Shown one piece after another: positions 26,017 to 34,017 of a stretch of 34,017 bases of DNA. The notes under the pieces are model-generated. The model did no database searches, was not told where the DNA came from, and saw only the letters and a program-made list of their open reading frames with translations. Source of the stretch: Oligoflexales bacterium (GTDB lineage Bacteria; Bdellovibrionota_B; Oligoflexia; Oligoflexales; JAGOVF01); contig JAGOVF010000022.1 in assembly GCA_018060885.1 (NCBI GenBank), forward strand, positions 1 through 34,017. The letters run 5' to 3'. A program made the translations under genes and the position numbers. Within the stretch, counting starts at the first letter, position 1. Every line of letters starts with the position of its first letter.

Positions 26017-26730
26017 CTAATACAAGCCCCAACCAAAGCCAAATGAGATATTGGCCCAGCCACCTAAATCCATCGCTGCATTTGAAATCGGCCTTCCCCA
26101 AATTGCATTAGATCCAACTGAGATAACAGCCAAATTTGTTTTATTGAAAAATATATAATAACCAATGCTATAAAAAGTCATCGCGGACATAAATAATGCT
26201 TGGTCGTAAAATGAGTCTTTAATTGCGCCAAATACCGGACCCATTCCAAACCTGACCTTTAAAGTACCATAAGGAGTAGCTCCGGATAGGCCAAAGTGAT
26301 AATTCATAAATATATTTGTTGATTCTATAGAATAATCGTAAGAATAGTTTTCAATATTCCTATCCACAACAAGCCCCTTGTATTTGAAGTAATAGGTGCG
26401 TAACCCAAAATCATTTATAAAATTTAATGAATACTTTTTTTCCCACTCTTCAGAATATGTTTTGTCCAGACTCCAAGCTAAAGTTAAGTTAGAAATTGTG
26501 GATGTGGAGTCTTTTTTAACCAATGTAACATCACCATCTCTTTCTAGACGGTTGTATAAACTAGAACGATTGAGCGGCAAATATACAAGTGTATTTGGTA
26601 AATTTTTTCTAAAGAAATTTGTCTCACCATCTTGTGCAATACTGTCTTTATTTGCAATTTGTGCATACAAGTGAGTTGCGAAGACAATGTATAGTATTAA
26701 AATGTATTTCAAGTAAGCACTATCTTGCAA
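26017..26730 (-). CDS. Probable outer-membrane beta-barrel protein, start uncertain
   Basis: 237 aa if read from TTG 26730. The only in-frame initiators near the signal peptide are TTG codons (26730 or 26712); no ATG and no ribosome binding site are seen, so the start is tentative. Residues 8-25 (KYILILYIVFATHLYA) are an export signal. The rest is rich in tyrosine, phenylalanine and alternating strands and ends with SFGFGWGLY, an aromatic-ended barrel-type C-terminus. No family is recognised. It lies 34 bases after the metalloprotease gene at 26765, on the same strand, so it may be co-transcribed and coupled to it. Confidence 0.6.
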   Translation of the reverse strand: MQDSAYLKYILILYIVFATHLYAQIANKDSIAQDGETNFFRKNLPNTLVYLPLNRSSLYNRLERDGDVTLVKKDSTSTISNLTLAWSLDKTYSEEWEKKYSLNFINDFGLRTYYFKYKGLVVDRNIENYSYDYSIESTNIFMNYHFGLSGATPYGTLKVRFGMGPVFGAIKDSFYDQALFMSAMTFYSIGYYIFFNKTNLAVISVGSNAIWGRPISNAAMDLGGWANISFGFGWGLY

Positions 26731-26764
26731 TTTGATTTCTATACACTTGTGTATTTGAGATTTC

Positions 26765-27640
26765 TTAAAAATATCGCAAACTCCAGACCCATCTGAGTGT
26801 TCCTAAATAGTCAATCTGATACCAAATATAGCCCGTGCTTTTTTGGCAAGCGTGGGCATGCACTTCGAAGCGTTCTCCAACTCTCACTGTGGCAATAACA
26901 GGATTGTCGGCCTGCTTTCCAGGCTTTGCTCTAATATTACATGCGCTGTCACAATTGAAAATTGCATCCTCTTGTGACGCATCTGGACAAACTAAGCTAC
27001 CACTAGGTTTTTCAAAGCCAATTTTTGCTTTTTTTAAATAGACTTTTAATTTTTCTGCTGGCAGCTCAGAACAGTCTTGAGGAAAGCTATCGCAGTAAAG
27101 ATTTTTGATACCTGCTAAATCATCCGCTTGCAATACTGAGTAATTTGCATTGCACATAATCGAGGGTGCTTCGCCTCTCTTACACTCCCAGGTTCCTTCG
27201 ACATAAGTATCTGCCAAGCCAAAAAGATGACCGATTTCATGCAAAAGAGTGCTTTTTTTGTAATTTTTATACAAGTAAATGTGATTTTCTAGTGCATCCG
27301 TAAAAGCGCGCCCTTCCCTATCTCTATAAGAAATTTGCATATCGAATTGCTCTGCAGCTTCTTTTATTTCTATTGTATCTGTCACTTCATTTGAAAGCTC
27401 CCGCATCGGTTCTAGCCAATACAGGAGTTGCTGCCTAAGTTCATCGTGAGTGAGTGATAGATCTCCATTTAGTTTAATCGTAATAGGTTTTTTAATAACA
27501 TGGGTTAAACGCTTGGACTCAGCAAATTTTAGCTTTACATATTCCAGCTTTGTTTCGTTATGGATTTGAGGATTTTGCGAGCCGCAAGCTGATACAAATG
27601 ACAATAGTATTAAATTTAATAAACGTGCCGTTAGCGACAT
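26765..27640 (-). CDS. Lipoprotein metalloprotease (snapalysin-like HExxHxxGxxD) with SH3-like C-terminus
   Basis: 291 aa from the ATG at 27640, chosen because it gives a normal-length lipoprotein signal (lipobox VSAC, C19); ATGs at 27658 and 27703 are in frame, and none has a strong ribosome binding site. H134, E135, H138 and D144 in HEIGHLFGLAD make a zinc motif whose third ligand is aspartate, as in snapalysins; SIM (Met-turn) follows at residues 160-162. After the protease core, CDSACNIRAKPG...VIATVRVGERFEVHAHAC...WYQI...RWVWS looks like an SH3-type domain, which usually binds cell-wall peptides. It could cut surface proteins while bound to the envelope. It is transcribed before the 26017 barrel gene. 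Confidence 0.85.
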   Translation of the reverse strand: MSLTARLLNLILLSFVSACGSQNPQIHNETKLEYVKLKFAESKRLTHVIKKPITIKLNGDLSLTHDELRQQLLYWLEPMRELSNEVTDTIEIKEAAEQFDMQISYRDREGRAFTDALENHIYLYKNYKKSTLLHEIGHLFGLADTYVEGTWECKRGEAPSIMCNANYSVLQADDLAGIKNLYCDSFPQDCSELPAEKLKVYLKKAKIGFEKPSGSLVCPDASQEDAIFNCDSACNIRAKPGKQADNPVIATVRVGERFEVHAHACQKSTGYIWYQIDYLGTLRWVWSLRYF

Positions 27641-27908
27641 TTTGACTTTCTCTAACATCTGAAAGTTTCTCAAAGCTTTTTTTCGCAAAACTTCTTTATA
27701 CATTAGCTACAGTTTATGCAAGCAGAGCTCCAAATTATCTATGTTCATGAACAGTTTTTATAAATCTAGGCCACTTCGAAAAAATTAGCATTGCAACTAT
27801 TGAAATGGCATGTTAACAAACGGTTTCGTAGGAAGAATCCCATAAAATAGATAAGAAGAAGAAATTTTTGGCAGAGGTTTGGTTTTTAAACAGACTTGTG
27901 GAGGTATT

Positions 27909-29861
27909 ATGTTATTAAATTCAAGAGTTAGGCAATCAATAGCCTTACTCGGTCTCAGTTTTATGCTGAGTTATTGTGGCCAAGATAAAAACGCAGATTC
28001 ACCCTTAAGCCAGCGTGAGCCAGTCGGCGAGACTCCTCCAGGAACTCCGACACCGGAAATTATGCTCCCCATCACAAAGTTACCTTTTTCATATGCACCC
28101 AAACAACTCCGTTTAGTTGATGCTACCCAATTAAGCTTTGAAGATGCTGAAAAAGTTAAGCATTTATCAAAATTAGCTACCAAACGAATGGTTTACGATC
28201 TTAATGACGATCGTGGTTCGATGTTAATTGGCCCAGACGGCGCAGTGAGCGGTAATTTTCCAGTATATGGTGGTTGGCGCCAAGAATTTTTCCGCTTAAG
28301 TAAAGCGGAATATGAAGTCGCAAGAATTATCACTCCTGGTATTGTCAATTTTGACTTTTCAGAATCCAGCACCGCACAAGATTTTGGCAGTCAAGGTCCA
28401 TGGGGTGCGCACCGCCCAGATCACTTTACCGGTCTAATTACAAAGGCTTTTTATATTAGTCGTCCGACAGACTATACCTTTAGTATTGATAGTGACGATG
28501 GTACCATTGCGACTTTGCAAGCTCTACACGCGTTGAATGAAGTCAGAGTCCTGTGGCACCAATGGTACCTCCAACCAATGGACGGTCAATTCTCCTCATC
28601 GAGAAAACTTCGTTTGCAACGTGGATGGTATTTCCTGACCATGCACTACTATGAAAACGATGGACTCGCTGGTTTCGATCTAAGAGTCAACGATCCTTCT
28701 GTACAAGTGCCTTTATCATGCCCCGCCAATGAATGGCTCGCGCATTATTTTTCCGATGACATCAGTGGCTCCGTATGGCTAGGACGCACAGCAGAAGCTA
28801 ATTTAGGTGACCACCGTTTCTTGGGAAGTCGTTGCATAGCGTCTAGCAACAATCAAGCGAATCGTTTTGCCGTTGATTTCACGGGTGACCAATCATTTGG
28901 CGTCACAGGCAAGCCCTATACCGTTGTATTATCGAAAAATGCAGTGCCTTTCGAGGCTACTGGTTTATACACCATTCAAAGTAAATTCGACGACGCGATA
29001 AAAATGTATGTTGATGGCGTCGAACAATACATGGGCGCCAACACCAGCTCTGGCCGCTTCATCAGCAAGCTTTCGACGACACAAATCAATCGCGGATCAC
29101 GTCGGGTCATTTTGAAATATTACCAAAAAGGTGGGCCTGGATTTGCTGACATTTCTTGGACTCCTTATTACACACCGGCACCGCCAGCGCCACCTGCGCC
29201 TCCAGTTAATCCTCCCGCACCTCCTATGCCGCCAGCTCCTCCTGCGCCACCGGCTCCACCTGTCTATCCTCCAGCACCACCTATGCCGCCAGCTCCTCCG
29301 GCACCACCGGCGCCTCCAGTATATCCTCCTGAGCCACCGGTAAATCCACCGCGCGAACCAGTACCTGAGCCGGGTAGCGATATTCCTCCCTATCCAACAT
29401 CTCCAATTGCGCCAAGCAATTGTGGTGTCGATCAGTGGGAAGCATTCTATTACGCTGGTAATTACTATGATGTTGGGGGCGGCGCAAATCGCCCAGTAGC
29501 AAGTTCTTACGTTGATTGTCTCAACGATATGTACATGGGTTCAGACAATTTGGAACTCTATCAATCTTTCCCTGTTGGCCAAGCACTGCCAGTACCTTTG
29601 GAAACTGATAATTTCACTGTGTATTATGAAAAGACTTTAGAAGTGCCTGTTTCTCGTAACTATCGTATGGAATTTCTCGGAGACGATGGCGTTAAAATTT
29701 ATTTTAACGGCATCAACAAAGCGACCCACAACTGGGCCGAACACGGAGCACAAACTCAAGGCAAAAATATTTATTTGCCAGCTGGAGTTTATCGCATAGT
29801 AGTTAAGTCAGTTGAGTATAGTGGAAACTTTGAAACAGTATTTAGAATTTATCCCTACTGA
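27909..29861 (+). CDS. PA14-domain surface lipoprotein with proline-rich linker
   Basis: 650 aa from ATG 27909 (GGAGG four bases upstream); an in-frame initiator at 27879 would add 10 residues before the signal. The lipobox is LSYC (C23). A PA14-like domain occupies about 145-262 (FTGLITKAFYISRPTDYTFSI, SDDGTIATL, RLQRGWYFLTMHYYENDG). A second related unit (271-420) begins CPANEWLAHYF and has FDDAIKMYVDG. Residues 422-495 are proline-rich. A third unit (505-650) begins CGVDQWEAFYY and has GDDGVKIYFNG and LPAGVYRIVVKS. PA14 domains bind carbohydrates or mediate adhesion, so a sugar-binding role is plausible. It is followed by a terminator and faces the glycosidase locus. Standing upstream of it is a 205-base gap with no recognised promoter. 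Confidence 0.88.
   Translation: MLLNSRVRQSIALLGLSFMLSYCGQDKNADSPLSQREPVGETPPGTPTPEIMLPITKLPFSYAPKQLRLVDATQLSFEDAEKVKHLSKLATKRMVYDLNDDRGSMLIGPDGAVSGNFPVYGGWRQEFFRLSKAEYEVARIITPGIVNFDFSESSTAQDFGSQGPWGAHRPDHFTGLITKAFYISRPTDYTFSIDSDDGTIATLQALHALNEVRVLWHQWYLQPMDGQFSSSRKLRLQRGWYFLTMHYYENDGLAGFDLRVNDPSVQVPLSCPANEWLAHYFSDDISGSVWLGRTAEANLGDHRFLGSRCIASSNNQANRFAVDFTGDQSFGVTGKPYTVVLSKNAVPFEATGLYTIQSKFDDAIKMYVDGVEQYMGANTSSGRFISKLSTTQINRGSRRVILKYYQKGGPGFADISWTPYYTPAPPAPPAPPVNPPAPPMPPAPPAPPAPPVYPPAPPMPPAPPAPPAPPVYPPEPPVNPPREPVPEPGSDIPPYPTSPIAPSNCGVDQWEAFYYAGNYYDVGGGANRPVASSYVDCLNDMYMGSDNLELYQSFPVGQALPVPLETDNFTVYYEKTLEVPVSRNYRMEFLGDDGVKIYFNGINKATHNWAEHGAQTQGKNIYLPAGVYRIVVKSVEYSGNFETVFRIYPY
29175..29352 (+). 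repeat. 57-bp-period proline-rich repeat inside the PA14 lipoprotein gene
   Basis: Codons GTT (29205), GTC (29262) and GTA (29319) mark the same place in successive 57-base units, each encoding VxPP-PPMPPAPPAPPAPP-like sequence. There are two full units, a preceding 30-base part and a final diverged part. Synonymous codon differences between units show that it is not a very recent duplication. It makes a stiff linker between domains two and three. Confidence 0.9.
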
Positions 29862-29936
29862 TTATTGAAAGTCTGATTGGGAAAACTTAACTAAAGCATT
29901 TCTAAAACGGAACATTTAATCAATATGAAATGTAGA

Positions 29937-29958
29937 ATGCCCCGAAACTTCGGGGCAT
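29937..29958 (+). terminator. Hairpin terminator after the PA14 gene
   Basis: ATGCCCCGAA and TTCGGGGCAT form a perfect 10-base inverted repeat with a 2-base centre (in practice about an 8-bp stem and a 6-base loop), followed by AATTATTTAATT. It lies 75 bases past the stop. The T run is modest. The site is also between two converging genes and could act in both directions. Confidence 0.7.
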
Positions 29959-30018
29959 AATTATTTAATTGAAATATTCAGAATTTTCGAGGCTCTTACT
30001 TTTGCCTACTCAGACTGT

Positions 30019-32019
30019 CTAAGGATAATTAATCCCCTCGTAGATTTTGCTGTCTTGCATACTAGGATTAGGATTTGCTGAGTCACTCGCCTCATTGACA
30101 ACCGCAATGATATCACTGCTTGCAGCTTCTACAATTGCGCTTAAAGCGGAATTTGAATAGGTAGCTGGGTCATCCCCGGAAATTTTTTGCCAATTTACTA
30201 ACTGCGATGGCTTGGATGGCAGATAAGATCCGATAAAGCCGCCTACGGGAACTGCTACTTTACTTTTAAAACGTAAAGGCGGCTTTCCGACTACAGCTGA
30301 AAAATAGCTAATCTCTATAAATGAAGCAGCAGCTCCAACGTTTTGAATCGATATCCCTGCTGTATCTCCGCCATACGATTCCTTTGCAAGTGGCAAATAA
30401 ATCTTTTTTGTACCCTTAGAAAAGCATGAATATGCTGACTTAATTTCAATGTTTTGACTCTCGCTAGACTCATTCATAATCGCAACGATTTTTTTACCTT
30501 CTTTGCTACTTATTGTTGCAGAGCCTACAAAACCTTGAGGAAGCCCAAGCAAGCTTGGTGCATAAAAAGTCGCTGAAGCATTCGGTTCGATGGATTTCAA
30601 ATAGGGACCAAAACTACGACCTGCGCCTTTCAAAATGAGTTCTACATTTGTTTTGACCGTATCGACGTTTTGAACTTGCAGACCTGAAGTGATTGAAAAA
30701 GTACTATGTTTATTACGATAAAGCGGACAATAAACTTTACTGCCGCCATCGCTTTCCATCATAGCTGCTACAGCTTGAATTGACTTGGTGCTTAGCTTAT
30801 TTACATCGTACTCATGTTCTATTGATGTACTCGCCAAATTCTTAAGTCCTGTCACACTCAAACTACCAACTTGGCCAGATCCCTGAGGCACTCCCGCGTC
30901 TGCAGCTGCCAGTACACGAATAGAGAATGGTGCAACTCTTTTATAGGTACGTCTGTAGACTTGCCCATTGAATCTAAACTCGGCAGTAAACTCATTAAAT
31001 TCATTGCTGGCGTTCTGAATATAAAATTTAGTCGATCTTCCTGAATAATTGGCCTTAACCAATGGAAAGAATATTTTGTTCGAAAGTCTATTGTTCAATC
31101 TACCTGCGTATTGGCCTCCAGCTTCACCAACTCCTCGATTCACGATGTTGACAAGAGTCGCTACTGGCTGAGTTGACACGACAAATGCAGCCCCGCCGAA
31201 ACCAGTGTCGCCCTCAATGCGACAATGAGCGATATGATCGGTCAAATACGTCGTACTATTATTCACTGCAAGTTGGCGTGGTGCCCCACATTGCTGGAAT
31301 CTACCACTGTCATCGCTGATATATAATTTAACGTTTGCAGATGTGGAGCCTAAGTTTTGTACTTGCGTACCATTTTTCCAACCTTCTCCGGGTAAGCCGA
31401 GTTTTGCTCGAGCAGCTACGATTGGAATGAAATTCGACCAACAACTCGTTTGATTGGGCATAGAAACCGATATTGGATTACTAAAAGAAGTATAAGGCAT
31501 ACCGTTATTGAATTCGAATCTCACTTTGATAGAACTAGAAGTTAAATTTGGATGACATTGTAGATTCTGTTTAAATTCACTCTCTTTTAAATAGAAGCGG
31601 CTATAGCTATCTGGATATTGGCTGTTGCCAGGAAAAAACTTTCCTAGTGCACAAGCATCTTGCGCCGCAGGCTGCACCATATCAACCAAGTGCGCAATTC
31701 TCTTATCGGAGGCGGCATCATAGAGCACAGCATTCAAGCGGTGTTTCGCATTCCAGTCTCTTCCCGGAAGAATTACATCAATCTTAGAACAATTGTCAGA
31801 AGTAAAATTTGTGGAAATTTTCGGTTTGCTCTTATTGTATTTTGCTGAATACGTTTTGTACTCATCCCATAAACAAGATGGCGCTATGCTAGCGTCAGAG
31901 TCCTTAGTAAATAGTCCATAAGATCCATATTTATCCGTAATGGAGTAAAACCAAGCTAGCCCAATGTGATTATAATTTTTTCGACCAACTCCTAAGAACC
32001 AGTTGTTAACAGGACGCAT
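30019..32019 (-). pseudogene. C-terminal part of a frame-disrupted glycosidase with four surface repeats
   Basis: The open frame gives 666 aa from an ATG at 32019 that has no signal peptide or ribosome binding site. Its first 60 residues (WFLGVG...HIGLAWFYSITDKYGSYGLF) look like the last strand and helix of a TIM-barrel glycosidase, continuing the gene at 31992-33416 in another frame. Residues 60-195 are an additional domain with paired cysteines. Four units follow at about 197-297, 315-423, 428-518 and 539-645, with the shared pattern (Y/F)-PL/PI, a strand ending IQN/VQN, then often LP-GFVGSA and IVAIVNE. They resemble repeats in surface proteins of Anaerolineae-type bacteria. The tail DSKIYEGINYP may be a truncated fifth start. 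Alone it would not be exported. The break may be real or a sequencing error. Confidence 0.65.
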
Positions 32020-32031
32020 GACTTGGTCAAA
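31992..32031 (-). other. Frame junction between the two glycosidase pieces
   Basis: Both reading frames are open across these 40 bases: the upstream frame stops at TAG 31992-31994, and the downstream frame, in the -1 frame, begins after a TAA at 32032-32034. The downstream ATG (32017-32019) overlaps codon TCA of the upstream frame. No long homopolymer and no canonical X XXY YYZ slip site is seen here. A 1-base loss in this stretch, or an assembly error, would explain the split. Confidence 0.7.
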
Positions 32032-33416
32032 TTATCAGGAACTACAGTTTGGAGGTTGTTTTGACATTGTTCATATTGACCACTGTTTGGGTCACAAATA
32101 AAACCACCTTGGTCGAAGGTCAAGCCATCAGGATTGCAACGAAACAAATCTCCAACGACCAGTTGGTTTTCTTTAATTCTTCGGAGTGCTGACCATTCGG
32201 TTATTAATATAGGCAAATCGCCATATTTTTGTATACCAGAGTACAAACCATAATTCACTTTCTTCGGCGCCAATAAGGGCGGGCTTACGCGATTGGTCGG
32301 ATTTACATTCTGAACTTCCTGACTAAAGTGATTCATTGTCTCAATTATCTTGGCTGTATTTTCCCAGCCATCTTGACTGTAGTAATTATGATAGTGAAAT
32401 CCATCAAGCGGAACTTTTAAATTATTAACAAAATTCGCCATCCAAGATCTAAGTAAGGGGTCGTGCAATGAAAGTCCTGGATGCGTTCCACAACATAACA
32501 GCCTCGCATTCGGATCTATCGCCTTGGCTCTAGGATATAAATAGTTGTAAACTTGTGCAGCACCTGAGGGAGAAAGCCAAGATTGTTCATAATCATCCGG
32601 CTCATTAAATATTTGCCAAATACGACCATCAGCATGATTCTCAATGAGCTTCAAAAATGGCTCCACAAAGGCTCTTAACTCTTCATTAGTACATGCTGGT
32701 GGAATATATTGAACGTAGGCCCCGACACTATTGCGAACTTTTAGTTTCGGATCTGCAGCATTTGCGCACCCAGGTAACATTTTTTTGCCGTGAGTAAAAG
32801 TAGTACCTCGTTCACAATTTGCGATCTCAGTTGCGCTTGTGGAACGGTCTTTACACAACGCTAGATCAAGAAAACATAAATGAGGTGGATCTTTACAAAA
32901 GAGTTTAATGTGCCCGGGATAAATATACTTATTAGAACTGTCTTTTCTCGGCAGGCTAATATGTGCCCTATTAAAAGTAATTCTCCTTCCATCAAATTCT
33001 ACTTGCTCGGGGAAGCTCAGCGGAATAGGGCCGCCGGCGAGCATGCCAATTCTATTTAATGCCAAATTATTAACTGGAACGGGATTATCACCTTGAGTAA
33101 ATTGTCCCGCACTCCAATTGTGGTGCCACTCTAATTCGTAGCCTGCCGGCAATCCTCCACCAATTCCTATTCCTAGGGGACTTGTAACTGGGGCAGAAAG
33201 CTGCTGACTAGAATTATTGTTAAGGTGGCTAGATGCTTCTAAATTTTCAACTTCCTTATCGGGTTCATTAATTTGGTCTATAAGAACTTCTTCTGGAGGC
33301 TGCTTTTCTGCCCCGTTCGCTTTTCTATCGTCAGTTTCAGAGCTGCGACAAGCCGGCAAAAACGAGATGCAAATTAGAACCACAAATATCCGTGTTTTTT
33401 TGGAACAAAATATCAT
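31992..33416 (-). CDS. Lipoprotein glycoside-hydrolase-like protein, N-terminal part (frame-disrupted)
   Basis: 474 aa from ATG 33416, with CTGGAG five bases upstream. It has a lipobox (LPAC, C23), a polar linker to about residue 85, then a TIM-barrel glycosidase-like domain: IWQIFNEPDD (E272, likely acid/base), CCGTHPG, DGFHYHNYY, and ILITEWSAL (E407, likely nucleophile). NEP and TEW at barrel strands four and seven are typical of clan GH-A; no numbered family can be given. Several Cys pairs suggest disulfides. It ends at TAG 31992-31994 in the run NLTKSCVLLTTGS, where the following frame resumes the fold, so the full protein was probably about 1,140 residues. It follows the partial gene at 33456 by 39 bases. 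Confidence 0.8.
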   Translation of the reverse strand: MIFCSKKTRIFVVLICISFLPACRSSETDDRKANGAEKQPPEEVLIDQINEPDKEVENLEASSHLNNNSSQQLSAPVTSPLGIGIGGGLPAGYELEWHHNWSAGQFTQGDNPVPVNNLALNRIGMLAGGPIPLSFPEQVEFDGRRITFNRAHISLPRKDSSNKYIYPGHIKLFCKDPPHLCFLDLALCKDRSTSATEIANCERGTTFTHGKKMLPGCANAADPKLKVRNSVGAYVQYIPPACTNEELRAFVEPFLKLIENHADGRIWQIFNEPDDYEQSWLSPSGAAQVYNYLYPRAKAIDPNARLLCCGTHPGLSLHDPLLRSWMANFVNNLKVPLDGFHYHNYYSQDGWENTAKIIETMNHFSQEVQNVNPTNRVSPPLLAPKKVNYGLYSGIQKYGDLPILITEWSALRRIKENQLVVGDLFRCNPDGLTFDQGGFICDPNSGQYEQCQNNLQTVVPDNLTKSCVLLTTGS

Positions 33417-33455
33417 CAATACTCCAGAAAAATCTCTTCTTATTAAAATACGAAT

Positions 33456-34017
33456 TTATTTTCCGTAATTGTTTATTGCATTTTTCAGGTCTGCATTTAT
33501 TGCAGCATTTTTGTGCTCATTTTCTTCCCCCCATTTTCCATATGTAAACCACATTGAACCATCAATCCCTTGAGATTTAAAAAATTCATAAACAAGGGGA
33601 ATATATTTTGCCAAGCCGCTGGGACTATTTTTATAAACATCGGCAGAATTGAACTCACTAACTATGGTCTGTACCTGCGCACAGCCACTCAATCTTAATG
33701 CTCGAATTTGACTTTTAATATCGTTTACAATCGTTCCTTCTCCACTTTCGGAAATATCACCATAGGCGTGCAAAGCGACACCAGAAGGACACTTACTCAT
33801 TATGTTTTTTATTTCCATGATGCTTTGGTAGAGCCAATAATCTCCTTGTGCCCATCGAACTTCAAAATCGGTTTTTACAATTTTGCTTTTGTCATTAAAA
33901 TCTGTTTCTTGCTGACTAGGGGAAACTCCGGCAACATAGAACACTATATTTGGAAACATCTGCGCAATTCTCTGGTAAACAAGCGCATAGTTTTTTGGTG
34001 AACAGGCACTATTTGTA
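33456..34017 (-). CDS. Glycosidase-like protein, C-terminal portion (partial at window end)
   Basis: The frame is open from the window edge to the stop at 33456, about 187 residues. An ATG at 33959 is internal, since coding continues upstream as NSACSPKNYALVYQRIAQ. HAYGDISESG, IVSEFNSADVYKN (candidate nucleophile E) and GIDGSMWFTYGKW fit the last strands of a clan GH-A-like TIM barrel. The layout is like the neighbouring glycosidase gene (HYHNYY, ITEWSAL, AWFYSITDKYG), so the two may be distant paralogues in one locus. It ends 39 bases before the 33416 start, same strand, probably one operon. The N-terminus is outside the window. Confidence 0.7.
   Translation of the reverse strand, partial: TNSACSPKNYALVYQRIAQMFPNIVFYVAGVSPSQQETDFNDKSKIVKTDFEVRWAQGDYWLYQSIMEIKNIMSKCPSGVALHAYGDISESGEGTIVNDIKSQIRALRLSGCAQVQTIVSEFNSADVYKNSPSGLAKYIPLVYEFFKSQGIDGSMWFTYGKWGEENEHKNAAINADLKNAINNYGK

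Noticed and set aside
29131..29502. Frames within the proline-rich repeat on both strands
   Set aside because: They are periodic shadows of the 57-bp repeat; the proline frame continues the domain structure.
1..34017. CRISPR arrays, tRNA or rRNA genes, insertion sequences, phage genes
   Set aside because: No spaced direct-repeat array, cloverleaf-like gene, transposase motif or phage structural gene was found by reading.

Overview
The window is AT-rich DNA from a motile Gram-negative bacterium. It encodes chemotaxis proteins, at least two aromatic-ended outer-membrane proteins and a large number of lipoproteins and secreted proteins of no recognised family. The mix of chemotaxis genes, orphan 'SAC'-type lipoproteins, metalloproteases and surface repeat proteins resembles Bdellovibrionota/Oligoflexia-type genomes. 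That placement is inference from gene style only; there is no rRNA, tRNA or ribosomal protein gene to anchor it. No CRISPR array, insertion sequence or prophage was seen.

Layout. (1) 1-3395, plus strand: the end of a chemotaxis operon, with the last ~34 codons of cheB, a protein with two GspE/MshE-N-like repeats, a CheY-like receiver, cheR and an Hpt-receiver protein. CheA and CheW are not in the window. (2) 3412-6349, minus strand: a membrane histidine kinase with three PAS domains, and a receiver whose start overlaps the kinase stop. (3) 6597-13832, minus strand: a lipoprotein, then (in transcription order) transketolase, a FadN-type beta-oxidation enzyme, a QEGLA/DUF1704 putative metallopeptidase and a SpoU-family RNA methyltransferase. 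(4) 13908-15779, plus strand: typA/bipA, divergent from transketolase. (5) 15871-16473, minus strand: a secreted Cys-containing protein with a good hairpin terminator.

(6) 16825-23024, plus strand: a three-gene secreted block (large lipoprotein, 1033-aa zinc metalloprotease, outer-membrane barrel). (7) 23028-27640: small lipoproteins and secreted proteins, mostly minus strand, including a snapalysin-like HExxHxxGxxD protease with an SH3-like tail and a probable outer-membrane barrel. (8) 27909-29861, plus strand: a PA14-domain lipoprotein with a 57-bp-period proline-rich linker. (9) 30019-34017, minus strand: a glycosidase-like surface locus. An N-terminal lipoprotein glycosidase piece and a C-terminal piece lie in different frames and together look like one broken protein. 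The C-terminal piece carries four tandem ~100-residue surface repeats. Upstream lies a second glycosidase-like gene cut by the window end.

The first third is sensing and core metabolism; the rest is largely envelope and secreted protein. The most notable points are the frame-disrupted glycosidase/repeat protein, the unusual CheB-CheY linker protein, the kinase with a HAMP-like segment placed before its membrane helices, and the block joining a giant metalloprotease with a lipoprotein and a barrel.
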